Positions 30,000 to 39,227 of a DNA stretch of 64,000 bases are shown here, piece by piece. The DNA lies in contig MSTD01000003.1 of assembly GCA_001942045.1 (NCBI GenBank), positions 176,545 through 240,544 of the forward strand, in the 5' to 3' direction. Positions within the stretch are counted from its first letter, which is position 1; every line of letters begins with the position of its first letter. Under the pieces are notes generated by a model. It was not told where the DNA came from and searched no databases. It worked only from the letters and a program-made list of their open reading frames with translations. Source of the DNA: Mycolicibacterium porcinum (GTDB lineage: Bacteria; Actinomycetota; Actinomycetes; Mycobacteriales; Mycobacteriaceae). The position numbers were made by a program, and so were the translations under genes.

Positions 30000-31589
30000 G
30001 TGCCCGCAGAGTGGACGAACTGGTTCCTCACGACGGAGGAACGCGGCAATCCGGACACCTCGTTGCCGGACTGGTGTGTCGGCAACCGGGTCGAACCGCT
30101 GATCCACGGCGCGAGCTACTTCGATCGGCTGGCCGCCGAGGTGACCGAGCTGCGCCGAGGCGACCATCTCTTCTTCACCGACTGGCGCGGCGACCCCGAC
30201 GAACGGATGCGCGACGACGGACCCACCATTGCCCAGCTGTTCTGCCAGGCTGCAGAGCGTGGCGTTGTCGTCAAGGGCCTGATGTGGCGCTCGCACCTGG
30301 ACCGATTCGCCTACAGCGAGGAGGAGAACAGGCACCTCGGTGACGTGATCGAGGCAGCGGGTGGGGAGGTGCTGCTCGACCAACGGGTGCGCATCGGCGG
30401 CTCTCACCACCAAAAGCTCGTCGTGCTGCGCCATCCCGGCGCACCCGAACGTGACGTCGCCTTCGCCGGCGGTATTGACCTGTGCCACTCACGACGCGAC
30501 GACGGCGACCATCGCGGTGACCCACAGCCGATGCGGATGGCCCGCCAGTACGGCGAACATCCGCCGTGGCACGACATCCAGCTACGCATCCAAGGACCGG
30601 CGGTCGGCTCGCTGGACTTCACGTTCCGCGAGCGCTGGACCGACCCGGCGCCGTTGGACATGCTGTCGCCGATCGCCTGGATCGCCGATAAGCTTCGCCG
30701 CTCCGACCTGAGCCCCGGCACATTGCCGCCGCAGCCGCCCGATCCCCCGCCCTGCGGCCCACAGGCGGTGCAATTACTGCGGACCTATCCCGATGCCCAC
30801 TTCGAGTACGCGTTTGCCCCGCACGGCGAGCGCAGCGTGGCACGTGGCTATACGAAAGCCGTGCAGCGGGCCAGGAGCCTGATCTACCTCGAAGACCAAT
30901 ACCTGTGGTCCAAGCAAGTTTCGCAGTTGTTCGCCGACGCGTTGGCGAGCAACCCTGACCTGCATCTGATCGCAGTAGTGCCGCGACACCCCGATGTCGA
31001 CGGCCGCTTGGCCCTCCCGCCCAACCAGGTGGGCCGCCAGCAGGCCATCGATACGTGCCGCGCGGCCGACCCTCGGCGTGTACATATCTTCGATGTCGAA
31101 AACCACACGGGGACACCGGTTTACGTACACGCGAAAGTGTGTGTGATCGACGATGTTTGGGCCTGTGTGGGCAGTGACAACTTCAACCGGCGATCGTGGA
31201 CGCACGACAGCGAGTTGTCGTGCGCAGTACTCGACGAAACCCGCGACCAACGTGAGCCCCGTGACCCAGCGGGCCGCGGCGATGGCGCCCGGGTGTTCGC
31301 CCGCAATCTCCGGCTGCGGTTGCTCGCCGAACATCTCGACCTCGCCGCCCACGACGACGTCGACCTGATCGACCCAGCGGCAGCGGTCGAGGCCGTCACG
31401 GCGTCGGCGCAGGCGCTGCAGGACTGGTACGACGGCGGGCGGACCGGGCCGCGCCCGCCCGGGCGCCTCCGGCCGCATCAACCCGAACGTCTCGGCCGGC
31501 TCACCCAGGCGTGGGCCAAACCGGTGTACCGCGCCGTGTACGACCCCGACGGGCGGTCTTACCGCGACCGGTTACGCCAGCGCTGGTAG
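30000..31589 (+). CDS. Phospholipase D-family protein with two HKD motifs
   Basis: 529-residue phosphodiesterase/phosphatidyltransferase of the PLD superfamily, with GTG start at 30000. First HKD: HHQKLVVLRHP with H137 and K139, followed by FAGGIDLCHSRRDD. Second HKD: VHAKVCVIDDVWACVGSDNF with H377, K379 and the GSxNxxxRS-type tail. Between them is YLEDQYLWS, as in PLDs that act on phospholipids. There is no signal peptide or membrane segment, so it probably acts in the cytosol or at the inner membrane face. The substrate could be phosphatidyl lipids or nucleic acid; the YLEDQYLW segment favours a lipid. It lies downstream of the fadE5 terminator and appears monocistronic. Confidence 0.85.
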   Translation: MPAEWTNWFLTTEERGNPDTSLPDWCVGNRVEPLIHGASYFDRLAAEVTELRRGDHLFFTDWRGDPDERMRDDGPTIAQLFCQAAERGVVVKGLMWRSHLDRFAYSEEENRHLGDVIEAAGGEVLLDQRVRIGGSHHQKLVVLRHPGAPERDVAFAGGIDLCHSRRDDGDHRGDPQPMRMARQYGEHPPWHDIQLRIQGPAVGSLDFTFRERWTDPAPLDMLSPIAWIADKLRRSDLSPGTLPPQPPDPPPCGPQAVQLLRTYPDAHFEYAFAPHGERSVARGYTKAVQRARSLIYLEDQYLWSKQVSQLFADALASNPDLHLIAVVPRHPDVDGRLALPPNQVGRQQAIDTCRAADPRRVHIFDVENHTGTPVYVHAKVCVIDDVWACVGSDNFNRRSWTHDSELSCAVLDETRDQREPRDPAGRGDGARVFARNLRLRLLAEHLDLAAHDDVDLIDPAAAVEAVTASAQALQDWYDGGRTGPRPPGRLRPHQPERLGRLTQAWAKPVYRAVYDPDGRSYRDRLRQRW

Positions 31590-31679
31590 CGATGTCCAGC
31601 GCCCAACGTTGGGTTGTGTCTCAAGTTCGGCCGAAATATGGGACACAAGCCAACATTCGGCGGATGACAAACTGAACCC

Positions 31680-32312
31680 ATGACCGAAGCCCGCGGCATC
31701 CTGCTGGTCGTCTCACTGATGGCGACGACAGCGCTGACCCTCGCACTGGGGATCACCGATCCGGCCGCCCCGATGTCGTACCCGACCAAGTTCCTGGTTT
31801 GGAACCTGGTATTGGCGTGGATCCCGATGGTCTTCGCGATCGCTTTCGATCTGGTCGAGCGCCGGCTGTGGCTGCTCCCGCTGGGCGCGGGCTGGCTGGC
31901 GTTCCTGCCGAACGCCCCGTATCTGGTGACCGACCTGGTCCACCTCGGCGAAGGCTACGAGCTGTGGCGCCACGTACTGCAGTACGGATTCGCCGCCTGG
32001 ACCGGGATCCTGCTGGGCGTGGTGTCGCTGCTGCTGGTGCATCAGCGCCTCGACGACGAGTTCGGCGCCTTCTGGGGCTGGCTGGCCGTCGTGTTGTCCG
32101 TCGCCTTGTGCGCGGTCGGGGTCGTCATCGGCCGGTTCCAGCGCTGGAACTCCTGGGACCTGGTCACCCGTCCGGACGCGGTGGTCGCGGCGACGTTCGA
32201 CTGGATGCGTGCACCGCTGTCGTATGTCCAATCGACGGGCGTGGCGATAGCCGTCGCTGCCTTCTTCGGGCTGGCCTATCTGACGATCTGGGCGATACGC
32301 GGATTGCGTTGA
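31680..32312 (+). CDS. DUF1361 multi-pass membrane protein
   Basis: 210-residue membrane protein with about six helices, starting MTEARGILLVVSLMATTALT at the ATG at 31680. The segments WNLVLAWIPMVFA, FLPNAPYLVTDLVHL and RFQRWNSWDL are the hallmark stretches of the DUF1361 family. The conserved polar NAPY...DLVHL in a membrane context suggests a binding or catalytic site, but no function is established for the family as far as I know. It converges on the DUF4235 gene with only 13 bases between stops. Confidence 0.75.
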   Translation: MTEARGILLVVSLMATTALTLALGITDPAAPMSYPTKFLVWNLVLAWIPMVFAIAFDLVERRLWLLPLGAGWLAFLPNAPYLVTDLVHLGEGYELWRHVLQYGFAAWTGILLGVVSLLLVHQRLDDEFGAFWGWLAVVLSVALCAVGVVIGRFQRWNSWDLVTRPDAVVAATFDWMRAPLSYVQSTGVAIAVAAFFGLAYLTIWAIRGLR

Positions 32313-32325
32313 CGGACTTGGTGGC

Positions 32326-32598
32326 TCAGACCGGCGATTCATGGGCCAGAGCCCGGTAGCCCTTGGCCCCCGCCCTGTCAACGGCCGCACGGACCAATCC
32401 GAACACCAGACCTTGGATGGCCGCTGCGGTCAGGGCTTTGGCGGCGGACCGCTCCAGATCCTTGGGGTCGGGCGGTTCCAGGTTGGGCTGATCGATGCGC
32501 TTCCAGATCTGCGTGAACAACGCGCCTGCCAACAGGCCGCCGCCCACACTCGTCGCCATCGACAGCGGCATGTACAGCATCTTCGAGAGTCGGCTCAC
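32326..32598 (-). CDS. DUF4235 small membrane protein
   Basis: 90-residue protein. The GTG at 32598 (MSRLSKMLYMPLSM) is preferred because GAGGAGAACC lies directly upstream; the longer open frame has no site. Two short hydrophobic stretches are visible (LSMATSVGGGLLAGALF and ALTAAAIQGLVFGLVRAA), separated by the charged WKRIDQPNLEPPDPKD linker typical of DUF4235. It faces the divergent holin-like/DUF3618 pair. These three small families often occur together in actinobacteria and are thought to be envelope or stress related; that role is inference. Confidence 0.75.
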   Translation of the reverse strand: MSRLSKMLYMPLSMATSVGGGLLAGALFTQIWKRIDQPNLEPPDPKDLERSAAKALTAAAIQGLVFGLVRAAVDRAGAKGYRALAHESPV

Positions 32599-32764
32599 GG
32601 TTCTCCTCGCATCGTCCGCAGCCCGAATGAACGGCTTCCGGGCTAACTGTGCGGATACCCCGAACCGACCGGTTCTAACGGCTCTGCCGGCATAAGAGGT
32701 TTTGCCTTGTCCCGTGTCGGGCACAGCCATGGGAGAAGTAGTACGCCTGGGGAAAGGCCCAACG

Positions 32765-33175
32765 ATGACTACCGAATCCAAAACCGTCAACGAGGCGTCC
32801 ACCGCAGAGCTCCTCGGCCAACTGCAGCAGCAGACGACACGGTTGGTGCGAGACGAGTTGCGTTTGGCGCAACGCGAGTTCCAGGAGTCAGCGCGTCACG
32901 CGGGAATCGGCGCCGGGCTGATCAGCGCTGCGGGCCTGCTTGCGGTGCTGGGCCTGATGACGGTCGTCGCCGCAGCAGTGGCCGCGATCGCGCTGGCCCT
33001 GCCGGTCTGGGCGGCCGCGCTCATCGTCGCCGCGGTGCTGTTCATCGGCGCCGCGGTGGCAGCAATGGTCAGCCGCAGCCAAACCAAGCAGGTTCCGCCG
33101 CCGGCCGCCGAATCGGTCGACAGCGTCAAGCAGGATCTCGACGAGCTCAAGGAGGCACGCCATGGCCACCGCTGA
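32765..33175 (+). CDS. Phage holin superfamily III-like (DUF1469) membrane protein
   Basis: 136-residue protein. It has an N-terminal soluble helix (AELLGQLQQQTTRLVRDELR), two long membrane helices (about 45-72 and 76-98) and a charged C-terminal tail, the layout of the DUF1469/Phage_holin_3_6 family. Despite the family name there is no phage context. I chose the ATG at 32765 (GGGAAAGG upstream); an in-frame start at 32729 would add 12 residues. It overlaps the next gene by 14 bases, so the two are translationally coupled. Probably a structural or stress-related inner-membrane protein. Confidence 0.7.
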   Translation: MTTESKTVNEASTAELLGQLQQQTTRLVRDELRLAQREFQESARHAGIGAGLISAAGLLAVLGLMTVVAAAVAAIALALPVWAAALIVAAVLFIGAAVAAMVSRSQTKQVPPPAAESVDSVKQDLDELKEARHGHR

Positions 33176-33455
33176 TCGCCTTCCGCCCGAGCCGGGGCCG
33201 GACGCCGGCATCGATGAACTTCAGTCCGACATCGACAAGACCCGCGACGAGCTGGGCGAGACGGTGGCTGCGCTGTCGGACAAACTCGACGTCAAAGGCC
33301 GCGCGCAGGACAAGGCCGCCCAGACGAAGGAAGCCGTCGTCGATCGCGCCCACGCGGCAACCGAGGCCGCAAGGTCCAAACCGGCGGTTCCGATTGCCGC
33401 CGTGGTCGCCGTGCTCGCGGCGGTCGGCCTGCTCGTGTGGTGGCGCCGCCGCTGA
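33162..33455 (+). CDS. DUF3618 protein with C-terminal membrane anchor
   Basis: 97-residue protein. The N-terminal part holds IDELQSDIDKTRDELGETV, the signature of DUF3618. A long helical stalk rich in Lys, Gln and Ala follows, then one C-terminal membrane helix (PVAIAAVVAVLAAVG-like) ending in WWRRR. It therefore looks tail-anchored with a cytosolic coiled-coil head. It overlaps the preceding holin-like gene by 14 bases (ATG at 33162 with GGAGG upstream inside that gene), which argues for stoichiometric expression. Function unknown. Confidence 0.75.
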   Translation: MATADRLPPEPGPDAGIDELQSDIDKTRDELGETVAALSDKLDVKGRAQDKAAQTKEAVVDRAHAATEAARSKPAVPIAAVVAVLAAVGLLVWWRRR

Positions 33456-33464
33456 GTCCGCGGT

Positions 33465-34067
33465 TCAGAACCGGGTCAGACTCGGCATCAACACGTCGTC
33501 GACGAGGGCGCGGACCGTCGCCTCGGTCGGTGGACGTCCGGGGATGAGGGACCGGAACACCAGATAGCCCGGCATCACGTCCCACAGCTCGTCGTGGATC
33601 GCGGCGGCGTCGATCTCGCCGCGCTCGACCGCGTCGGCCAGAACGTCGGCCATCAGTTTCTTGCGCTGCAGCACGAATTGGCTCTGCAACGCGGCGCTCA
33701 GCTCCGGACTGTGCGCCACCTCGGACATGATCGCGCTCATGGTGCTGCCATGCTCACGCGCCTGGGCACACACCGAAGCCCCGATGCTCAGCAGGTCGGT
33801 ACGCAGCGAGCCGGTGCGGGGCGGCACCAGCTGAACTCGAGTCCCCTCGATGAAGGCCGCCAGTACGAGTTCCGTCTTCGACGGCCAGCGCCGGTAGATG
33901 GTGGCCTTGCTGGACTTCGCTTCGGTCGCTACGGCTTCCACCGTCAACCGGTCATAACCGTGCTGCTGCAGCAGGCGCAGGGTCACCGCCAAGAGCTCGG
34001 CCTCGCGCTCGGTCCACTGTGACGCCGGGAGCGGCGGTGAAACGTTCTGCGTCGAAGCGGAAGCCAC
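33465..34067 (-). CDS. TetR-family regulator next to MmpS/MmpL
   Basis: 200-residue TetR-type repressor, with GTG start at 34067. The N-terminal helix-turn-helix domain (about 20-65) contains TVEAVATEAKSSKATIYRRWPSKTELV, with the recognition helix in the usual place; the C-terminal ligand domain is variable. It is divergent from the mmpS-mmpL pair, with overlapping palindromes in the 150-base intergenic region, so it very probably controls that transporter and itself. The inducer is unknown. It converges on the DUF3618 gene with 9 bases between stops. Confidence 0.88.
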   Translation of the reverse strand: MASASTQNVSPPLPASQWTEREAELLAVTLRLLQQHGYDRLTVEAVATEAKSSKATIYRRWPSKTELVLAAFIEGTRVQLVPPRTGSLRTDLLSIGASVCAQAREHGSTMSAIMSEVAHSPELSAALQSQFVLQRKKLMADVLADAVERGEIDAAAIHDELWDVMPGYLVFRSLIPGRPPTEATVRALVDDVLMPSLTRF

Positions 34068-34128
34068 GCGGGAAACCTTTCTGTGAGCGGGGGCCGAGCT
34101 GTCCGAAGGTCTTGCCCCGTCCAGGATA

Positions 34129-34145
34129 GTACCGTACGGTACCGT
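34129..34145. promoter_or_regulatory. Overlapping palindromes, likely TetR operator for mmpS-mmpL
   Basis: GTACCGTACGGTAC (34129-34142) is a perfect 14-bp palindrome and overlaps a second one, ACGGTACCGT (34136-34145). The ACCGT unit thus alternates in orientation every 5 bases. It lies 62 bases before the TetR start and 70 before mmpS. This arrangement is usual for a TetR autoregulatory operator. Motif seen; binding inferred. Confidence 0.6.
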
Positions 34146-34214
34146 TCAGAAGCTTAGACGACCAAAGACTCTCGCCTCCCGGTGCGCGTGCGCCCGTTGT
34201 CGAAAGGCTCTGAG

Positions 34215-34661
34215 ATGCAGGGGATCTCGGTAGGAAGCCTGGTCAGGCGGCGCTGGACGGTGATCGTGGCCGTGCTCGTAGTGGCCGTCGTCGCCTTCAC
34301 CGTCAGTCGGCTGCACGGGATATTCGGCTCCGACAACGAGGTGTCGCGGCCCAGTGCCGACGCCCTGGAGAACACCGGATACAACCCGAAGCGGGTCGTG
34401 TTCGAGGTGTTCGGGTCGCCCGGGTCGGTCGCCACCATAAATTATCTGGACATCGACGCGCAGCCGCAGCGGGTCGAGGACGCGACCCTGCCCTGGTCGC
34501 AAACCCTGGTCACGGACGACCCGACCATGTTCGCCGATCTCCGCGCGCAAGGAGACGGTGAGTCCATCGGGTGCCGCATCACCGTCAACGGTGTGGTCAA
34601 GGACGAAAGGACCACCAGCAACGTGAACGGTTACATCGCCTGCTTGGACAAGTCCGCATGA
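34215..34661 (+). CDS. MmpS-family accessory protein
   Basis: 148-residue MmpS protein, partner of the MmpL gene it overlaps. One N-terminal membrane helix (about 14-32: [20 protein letters not shown]) is followed by a periplasmic beta-rich domain with the family motif [20 protein letters not shown] and a C-terminal [12 protein letters not shown]...GYIACLDKS. The two cysteines could form a disulfide. The ATG at 34215 is preferred over the upstream GTG at 34182 on protein length and AAAGG spacing. It overlaps mmpL by ATGA. Of the MmpS4/MmpS5 type, associated with siderophore export and drug efflux; which applies here cannot be told. Confidence 0.88.
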   Translation: MQGISVGSLVRRRWTVIVAVLVVAVVAFTVSRLHGIFGSDNEVSRPSADALENTGYNPKRVVFEVFGSPGSVATINYLDIDAQPQRVEDATLPWSQTLVTDDPTMFADLRAQGDGESIGCRITVNGVVKDERTTSNVNGYIACLDKSA

Positions 34662-37552
34662 GCGCCCACGCTCCCGAACACGCCGAAGGCTCACGGACAG
34701 CGCGCACCATCCGCCTGCTGGCCGTACCCATCGTGCTGGTATGGCTGGCGATCGCCGCCCTGACGAATATCCTTGTGCCCCAGCTCGAAGTCGTCGGTGC
34801 CGCCCGCTCGGTCGGACTCAACGCCCCCGATGCACCATCGACCATGGCGATGCGCCATATCGGCCAGGTCTTCGACGAGTTCAACTCCGACAGCGCCGCC
34901 ATGATCGTGCTCGAAGGCGATCAGCCGCTCGGCGACGATGCCCACCGCTACTACGACACCTTGGTGAAACGGCTCGCCGAGGACACCAAGCACGTCGAGC
35001 ACATTCAGGACTTCTGGGGAGACCCGCTCACCGCTGGCGGCTCGCAGAGCAAGGACGGCAAAGCCGCTCTGGTGCAGGTATATCTGGCCGGCAACCAGGG
35101 CGAGGCGCTGTCCAACCAGTCCGTCGACGCCATCCGGGACATCGTGGCGAGCATCCCGCCGCCGCCCGGGGTCAAGGCCTACGTCACCGGCGCCGCACCG
35201 CTCATCACCGACAACTTCGAGGTCGGTAGCGAGGGCACCGAAAAGGTCACTGGCATAACCTTCTTGGTCATCGCGGTGATGCTGCTCGTGGTCTACCGCT
35301 CGCTGATCACCATGCTGCTCATGCTCGTGACGGTCCTGATCGAGCTGGCCGCCGCGCGCGGCGTCGTCGCCGCGCTCGCGCATTACGGGGTCATCGGCCT
35401 GTCCACCTATTCGACGAACCTGCTGACACTGTTGGCGATCGCCGCGGGTACGGACTACGGCATCTTCATCGTCGGGCGCTATCACGAAGCGCGCAGCCGT
35501 GGCATGGACCGAGAAGCCGCGTATCACGACATGTTTCGCGGCACCGTGCACGTCATCGTCGGATCCGGGCTGACTATCGCCGGAGCCGTTGCCTGCCTGC
35601 ACTTCACCCGGCTGCCCTACTTCCAGACCCTGGGTGTACCCGCCGCCATCGGTGTGCTCGTGACGCTGGTGGCCGCGCTGACACTGGGGCCCGCCGTGTT
35701 GACCATCGGCAGCCGGTTCGGACTCCTTGAACCCAAACGTAATCCACGAGCACCGCGATGGCGCCGCATCGGCACCGCGATCGTGCGTTGGCCCGGCCCC
35801 ATCCTGGTGGTGTCGTGTCTGATCGCGCTCATCGGCCTCCTCGCCCTGCCCGGCTACAAGACCAGCTACGACGGGCGTCCCTATCTACCGGAATCGGCAC
35901 CGGCCAACATCGGCTACACCGCCGCCACCCGCCACTTCTCGGAAGCCCGGCTGAACCCCGAGCTGCTGATGATCGAAACCGACCACGACATGCGCAACCC
36001 CGCGGACATGCTGGTGCTCGAACGCGTCGCCAAGGCCGTTCTGCACACCCGCGGCATCGCCCTGGTCCAGTCGATCACCCGCCCCCTTGGCACGCCGATC
36101 AAGCACAGCTCCATCCCATTTCAGATCAGTGCACAAAGCGCCAGTCAGATCATGAACCTGGGCTATCAGCAGGACCGCGCCGCCGATCTGCTCAAGCAGG
36201 CCAACGAGCTCTCGAACACGATCAACATCCTGAAAAAGCAGGTGGCGCTGCAGCAGGCGAGCGCGGCCGCCACGCATGAGCAGACCCAGGCCTTCCACGA
36301 CACCGTCGCGATCGTGAACGACCTGCGGGACAAGATCGCCAATTTCGATGATCAGTTCCGCCCGCTGCGCAACTACTTCTACTGGGAGCCGCACTGTTTC
36401 GACATCCCCATGTGTGCGGCGCTGCGGTCGGTGTTCGACGCGCTCGACGGTATCGACAAGCTCAGCGATCAGTTCGGGCAGATCACGGCGAGTTTGGACA
36501 AGCTTGATGCGCTGCAGCCCCAGCTCGTGGCGCTGCTCCCACCGCAGATCGCGATCCAGGAGCGCAACCGTGATCTGACCCTGTCGAACTATGCGACCAC
36601 CGCCGGGACCAACGCGCAATCCCAGGAAGCCCTCGAGAATGCGACCGCGATGGGGCAGGCGTTCGACTCCGCCAAGAACGACGACTCGTTCTACCTGCCG
36701 CCGGAGGCCTTCGACAACCCCGACTTCAAGCGCGGCCTGAAACTGTTCTTGTCCCCGGACGGCAAGGCCGCCCGCATGATCATCACGCATGAGGGCACTC
36801 CCGCTACGCCCGAGGGCATCTCACACATCGATGCGATCAAGGACTCCGCGTTCGACGCGATCAAGGCCACTCCCCTGTCAGACGCCAAGATCTACGTGGC
36901 CGGAACCGCCTCGGCGTACAAGGACATCCAGGACGGCGCCAAGTACGACCTGCTCATCGCCGCACTGGCCGCGATCAGCCTCATCCTGCTCATCATGATG
37001 TTCATCACCCGCAGTCTGGTCGCGGCGATGGTCATCGTCGGGACCGTCGTGCTGTCGCTGGGAGCGTCGTTCGGTCTGTCGGTCCTGGTGTGGCAGTACA
37101 TCTTCGGCATCCAGCTGTACTGGATCGTGCTGGCACTGGCCATCATCCTGCTGCTGGCAGTGGGCGCCGACTACAACCTGCTGTTGATATCCCGGTTCCA
37201 GGAAGAGATCGGCGCCGGACTCAAGACCGGCGTCATCCGCGCCATGGCCGGCACTGGCCGCGTGGTGACCGCGGCCGGCCTGGTGTTCGCGGCCACCATG
37301 TCCTCGTTCATCTTCAGCGACCTCATCGTCCTGGGACAGATCGGCACCACGATCGGACTCGGCCTGCTCTTCGACACCTTGATCGTGCGGTCGTTCATGA
37401 CACCGTCCATCGCGGCGTTGCTCGGCCGGTGGTTCTGGTGGCCCCAGATCGTGCGGCCCCGTCCGGCCAGTCGCATGTTGCGCCCGTACGGAACCCGCAC
37501 CTCGGTTCGCGAACTGCTCGACAAAGAGCCAGAGCCGACAACGTCGAATTAG
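34658..37552 (+). CDS. MmpL4/MmpL5-type RND transporter
   Basis: 964-residue inner-membrane RND transporter, ATG at 34658 overlapping the mmpS stop by four bases. The N-terminal helix is followed by a periplasmic porter loop, a helix block with [21 protein letters not shown] (shown in part, the proton-relay segment), a second periplasmic domain with a coiled-coil stretch (about 500-690; [18 protein letters not shown]) and CFDIPMC cysteines, and a last helix block with [16 protein letters not shown]. The long coiled coil and the paired MmpS are typical of MmpL4/5 proteins, which export mycobactin-type siderophores or drugs. Controlled probably by the divergent TetR. Not part of the TPP locus. 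Confidence 0.9.
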   Translation: MSAHAPEHAEGSRTARTIRLLAVPIVLVWLAIAALTNILVPQLEVVGAARSVGLNAPDAPSTMAMRHIGQVFDEFNSDSAAMIVLEGDQPLGDDAHRYYDTLVKRLAEDTKHVEHIQDFWGDPLTAGGSQSKDGKAALVQVYLAGNQGEALSNQSVDAIRDIVASIPPPPGVKAYVTGAAPLITDNFEVGSEGTEKVTGITFLVIAVMLLVVYRSLITMLLMLVTVLIELAAARGVVAALAHYGVIGLSTYSTNLLTLLAIAAGTDYGIFIVGRYHEARSRGMDREAAYHDMFRGTVHVIVGSGLTIAGAVACLHFTRLPYFQTLGVPAAIGVLVTLVAALTLGPAVLTIGSRFGLLEPKRNPRAPRWRRIGTAIVRWPGPILVVSCLIALIGLLALPGYKTSYDGRPYLPESAPANIGYTAATRHFSEARLNPELLMIETDHDMRNPADMLVLERVAKAVLHTRGIALVQSITRPLGTPIKHSSIPFQISAQSASQIMNLGYQQDRAADLLKQANELSNTINILKKQVALQQASAAATHEQTQAFHDTVAIVNDLRDKIANFDDQFRPLRNYFYWEPHCFDIPMCAALRSVFDALDGIDKLSDQFGQITASLDKLDALQPQLVALLPPQIAIQERNRDLTLSNYATTAGTNAQSQEALENATAMGQAFDSAKNDDSFYLPPEAFDNPDFKRGLKLFLSPDGKAARMIITHEGTPATPEGISHIDAIKDSAFDAIKATPLSDAKIYVAGTASAYKDIQDGAKYDLLIAALAAISLILLIMMFITRSLVAAMVIVGTVVLSLGASFGLSVLVWQYIFGIQLYWIVLALAIILLLAVGADYNLLLISRFQEEIGAGLKTGVIRAMAGTGRVVTAAGLVFAATMSSFIFSDLIVLGQIGTTIGLGLLFDTLIVRSFMTPSIAALLGRWFWWPQIVRPRPASRMLRPYGTRTSVRELLDKEPEPTTSN

Positions 37553-37571
37553 TCTCCGGGGTGTGCCGGTG

Positions 37572-38552
37572 TCACCCGAGGTTCGCTCGCGCCCATTCCT
37601 CGGCGGTCGTGGTCCGGATACCGCGAACAGCGTTGTACGACTGGTTCTTCGGCCAGGCAACACCCTTGGTACGGGCGAACACCGCCCGGTACCTCCTCAT
37701 CGTGTCCTCGGGATCCTGCCGTAGTTCGTCAGCCAGGAAGTCGGTGGTCCACAGGGTGCGAGTGGCCGAGGTTGCCCGCACCCTGTCGACGATGTCGGCG
37801 AGCTCCCGGTAGCTGATGGTGTCCCCCGCGAGATAGACGACAGTGTCGCGAATACGGGGTTCGGCGAAGACGATGTCGGCGGTGAGCACACCGATGTCCT
37901 CGGGCGTGGTGAGGGTGACTTGGTTGTCCCAACTTCCCAGCGCATGCACGGTGTTGGCAGCCAGGTCCACGACTGCGAACTCGGGTTCGAACAGGAAACT
38001 GGTGAACATGCCGGTGGAGATAATGAGCCACTCCGTGGCGTGCTGGCCGCGCAGCAGGTCGCGCACATCGAGCTGCTCGTCGAACAGCGGCTGTGCGCTA
38101 CCGCGGCCTATCTCGTCGTAGTCGACCCCGAACTGCCATGGGAAGAACCGCGATACCCCGGCCGCGAGCGCCGACTCCGCGAGTTTGCGTTGTGTGCCAG
38201 GCCCGGCCGCGAAACCAACACAGCTGATGACGGTGTGGTAGCGGCCCATGATGGCCGCGAGCTCAGCCACCGGCGCAGTCGCGACATCGGCATGCTCGAT
38301 GGTGATGCCGGCCTTGCTGAGTTCTCTGCTGCGAGCGTCGCCGCTCTCGTCGGCACCTGCTACCGGTGGCCGCAGCAGGACCGCGATGCTTGCGACGTCG
38401 GGATGACTCGTGAGATGAGAGGTGAGGGCCGCCAACACGCTGGCACCGAGTTCGCCGGTACCGATGACGAGAATGCTCGGACCGTCTGCCGTTGGTGGTG
38501 CTGCAGGCACTGCGGACTCCGTTTCTGTGGTGATGCATGGATTGCAACCCAC
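37572..38552 (-). CDS. NmrA/isoflavone reductase-like NAD(P)-binding protein
   Basis: 326-residue atypical short-chain reductase. After a Pro/Ala-rich leader comes ILVIGTGELGASVLAALTSHL, the Rossmann GxGxxG strand-helix, then VISCVGFAAGPGTQRKLAESALAAGVSRFFPWQFGVDYDE, as in the NmrA/aromatic-alcohol-reductase branch (shown to note the FPWQFG signature). There is no YxxxK catalytic pair in the SDR position; in this branch the catalytic lysine is elsewhere or absent. The GTG at 38552 is the only start in reach of the Rossmann fold. It lies between the convergent mmpL and the response regulator gene. Substrate unknown. Confidence 0.7.
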   Translation of the reverse strand: MGCNPCITTETESAVPAAPPTADGPSILVIGTGELGASVLAALTSHLTSHPDVASIAVLLRPPVAGADESGDARSRELSKAGITIEHADVATAPVAELAAIMGRYHTVISCVGFAAGPGTQRKLAESALAAGVSRFFPWQFGVDYDEIGRGSAQPLFDEQLDVRDLLRGQHATEWLIISTGMFTSFLFEPEFAVVDLAANTVHALGSWDNQVTLTTPEDIGVLTADIVFAEPRIRDTVVYLAGDTISYRELADIVDRVRATSATRTLWTTDFLADELRQDPEDTMRRYRAVFARTKGVAWPKNQSYNAVRGIRTTTAEEWARANLG

Positions 38553-38579
38553 AGATCGACGACTATCATCCCGGTCCGC

Positions 38580-39227
38580 TCAGGAATTCAGATACGTGAC
38601 GACCGCCAGCACACGCCGGTGGTGGGCCGTCGACGGCGGCAAGTCCAGTTTGGTGAAGATGCTGCCGATGTGTTTCTCGACCGCCCGTTCGGAGACCGAA
38701 AGATGTTCGGCCAGAGCACTGTTCGAGTGTCCCTCGGCCATCAGTGCCAGAACCTCGCGTTCGCGCGGAGTCAGCCGCGCCAGCGCGTCGCCGCCGCTAC
38801 GGGTCCCCATCAGCTGCCGCACCACCTCCGGATCCAGTGCGGTACCTCCGGCGGCGACGCGTCGCACCGCGGCGTCGAACTCGCCGATGTCGGCCACCCG
38901 GTCCTTGAGCAGGTAGCCCACCCCTTCCGGATTGCCGGCCAACAGCTCCGCGGCATAACGGGTCTCGACCCACTGCGAGAACACCAGAACCCCGACATTC
39001 GGGTGTGAACGCCGCAGCGAGACCGCCGCGACGAGCCCCTCGTCGGTGAAGGTCGGCGGCATGCGGATGTCGATGACGAACACTTCCGGTCGCAGCGTCT
39101 GCGCGATCTCCCGGATCTGGTCGGCGGTGCTCACCTTGGCCACGACGTCGTGGCCGCGTTCGACAAGAAGCTGGGTCAGGCCGTCGCGCAGGATCGCGTT
39201 GTCCTCGGCGATCGCCAGCCGGGTCAC
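38580..39227 (-). CDS. NarL/LuxR-type response regulator
   Basis: 215-residue DNA-binding response regulator. The receiver domain (1-120) has the acidic pair in AIAEDN and the phosphorylation site D53 in VFVIDIRMPP. The C-terminal LuxR helix-turn-helix (about 145-205) contains LTPREREVLALMAEGHSNSALAEHL (shown in part) and SERAVEKHIGSIFTKL. The start ATG overlaps the stop of the kinase gene by four bases, so the pair is co-translated and certainly cognate. Target genes are not evident; autoregulation or control of the neighbouring NmrA-like gene 28 bases downstream are possible. Confidence 0.92.
   Translation of the reverse strand: MTRLAIAEDNAILRDGLTQLLVERGHDVVAKVSTADQIREIAQTLRPEVFVIDIRMPPTFTDEGLVAAVSLRRSHPNVGVLVFSQWVETRYAAELLAGNPEGVGYLLKDRVADIGEFDAAVRRVAAGGTALDPEVVRQLMGTRSGGDALARLTPREREVLALMAEGHSNSALAEHLSVSERAVEKHIGSIFTKLDLPPSTAHHRRVLAVVTYLNS

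Noticed and set aside
28055..30085. 676-codon open frame antisense to fadE5
   Set aside because: Runs through the fadE5 terminator and promoter; translation is low-complexity and the sense frame is a complete FadE5.
32765..33175. Prophage remnant because of the holin-like protein
   Set aside because: No other phage genes, attachment sites or integrase nearby; this family is chromosomal in actinobacteria.
34182..34214. GTG start for MmpS 33 bases upstream
   Set aside because: Adds a basic leader atypical of MmpS and has no better ribosome site; the ATG at 34215 fits family length.
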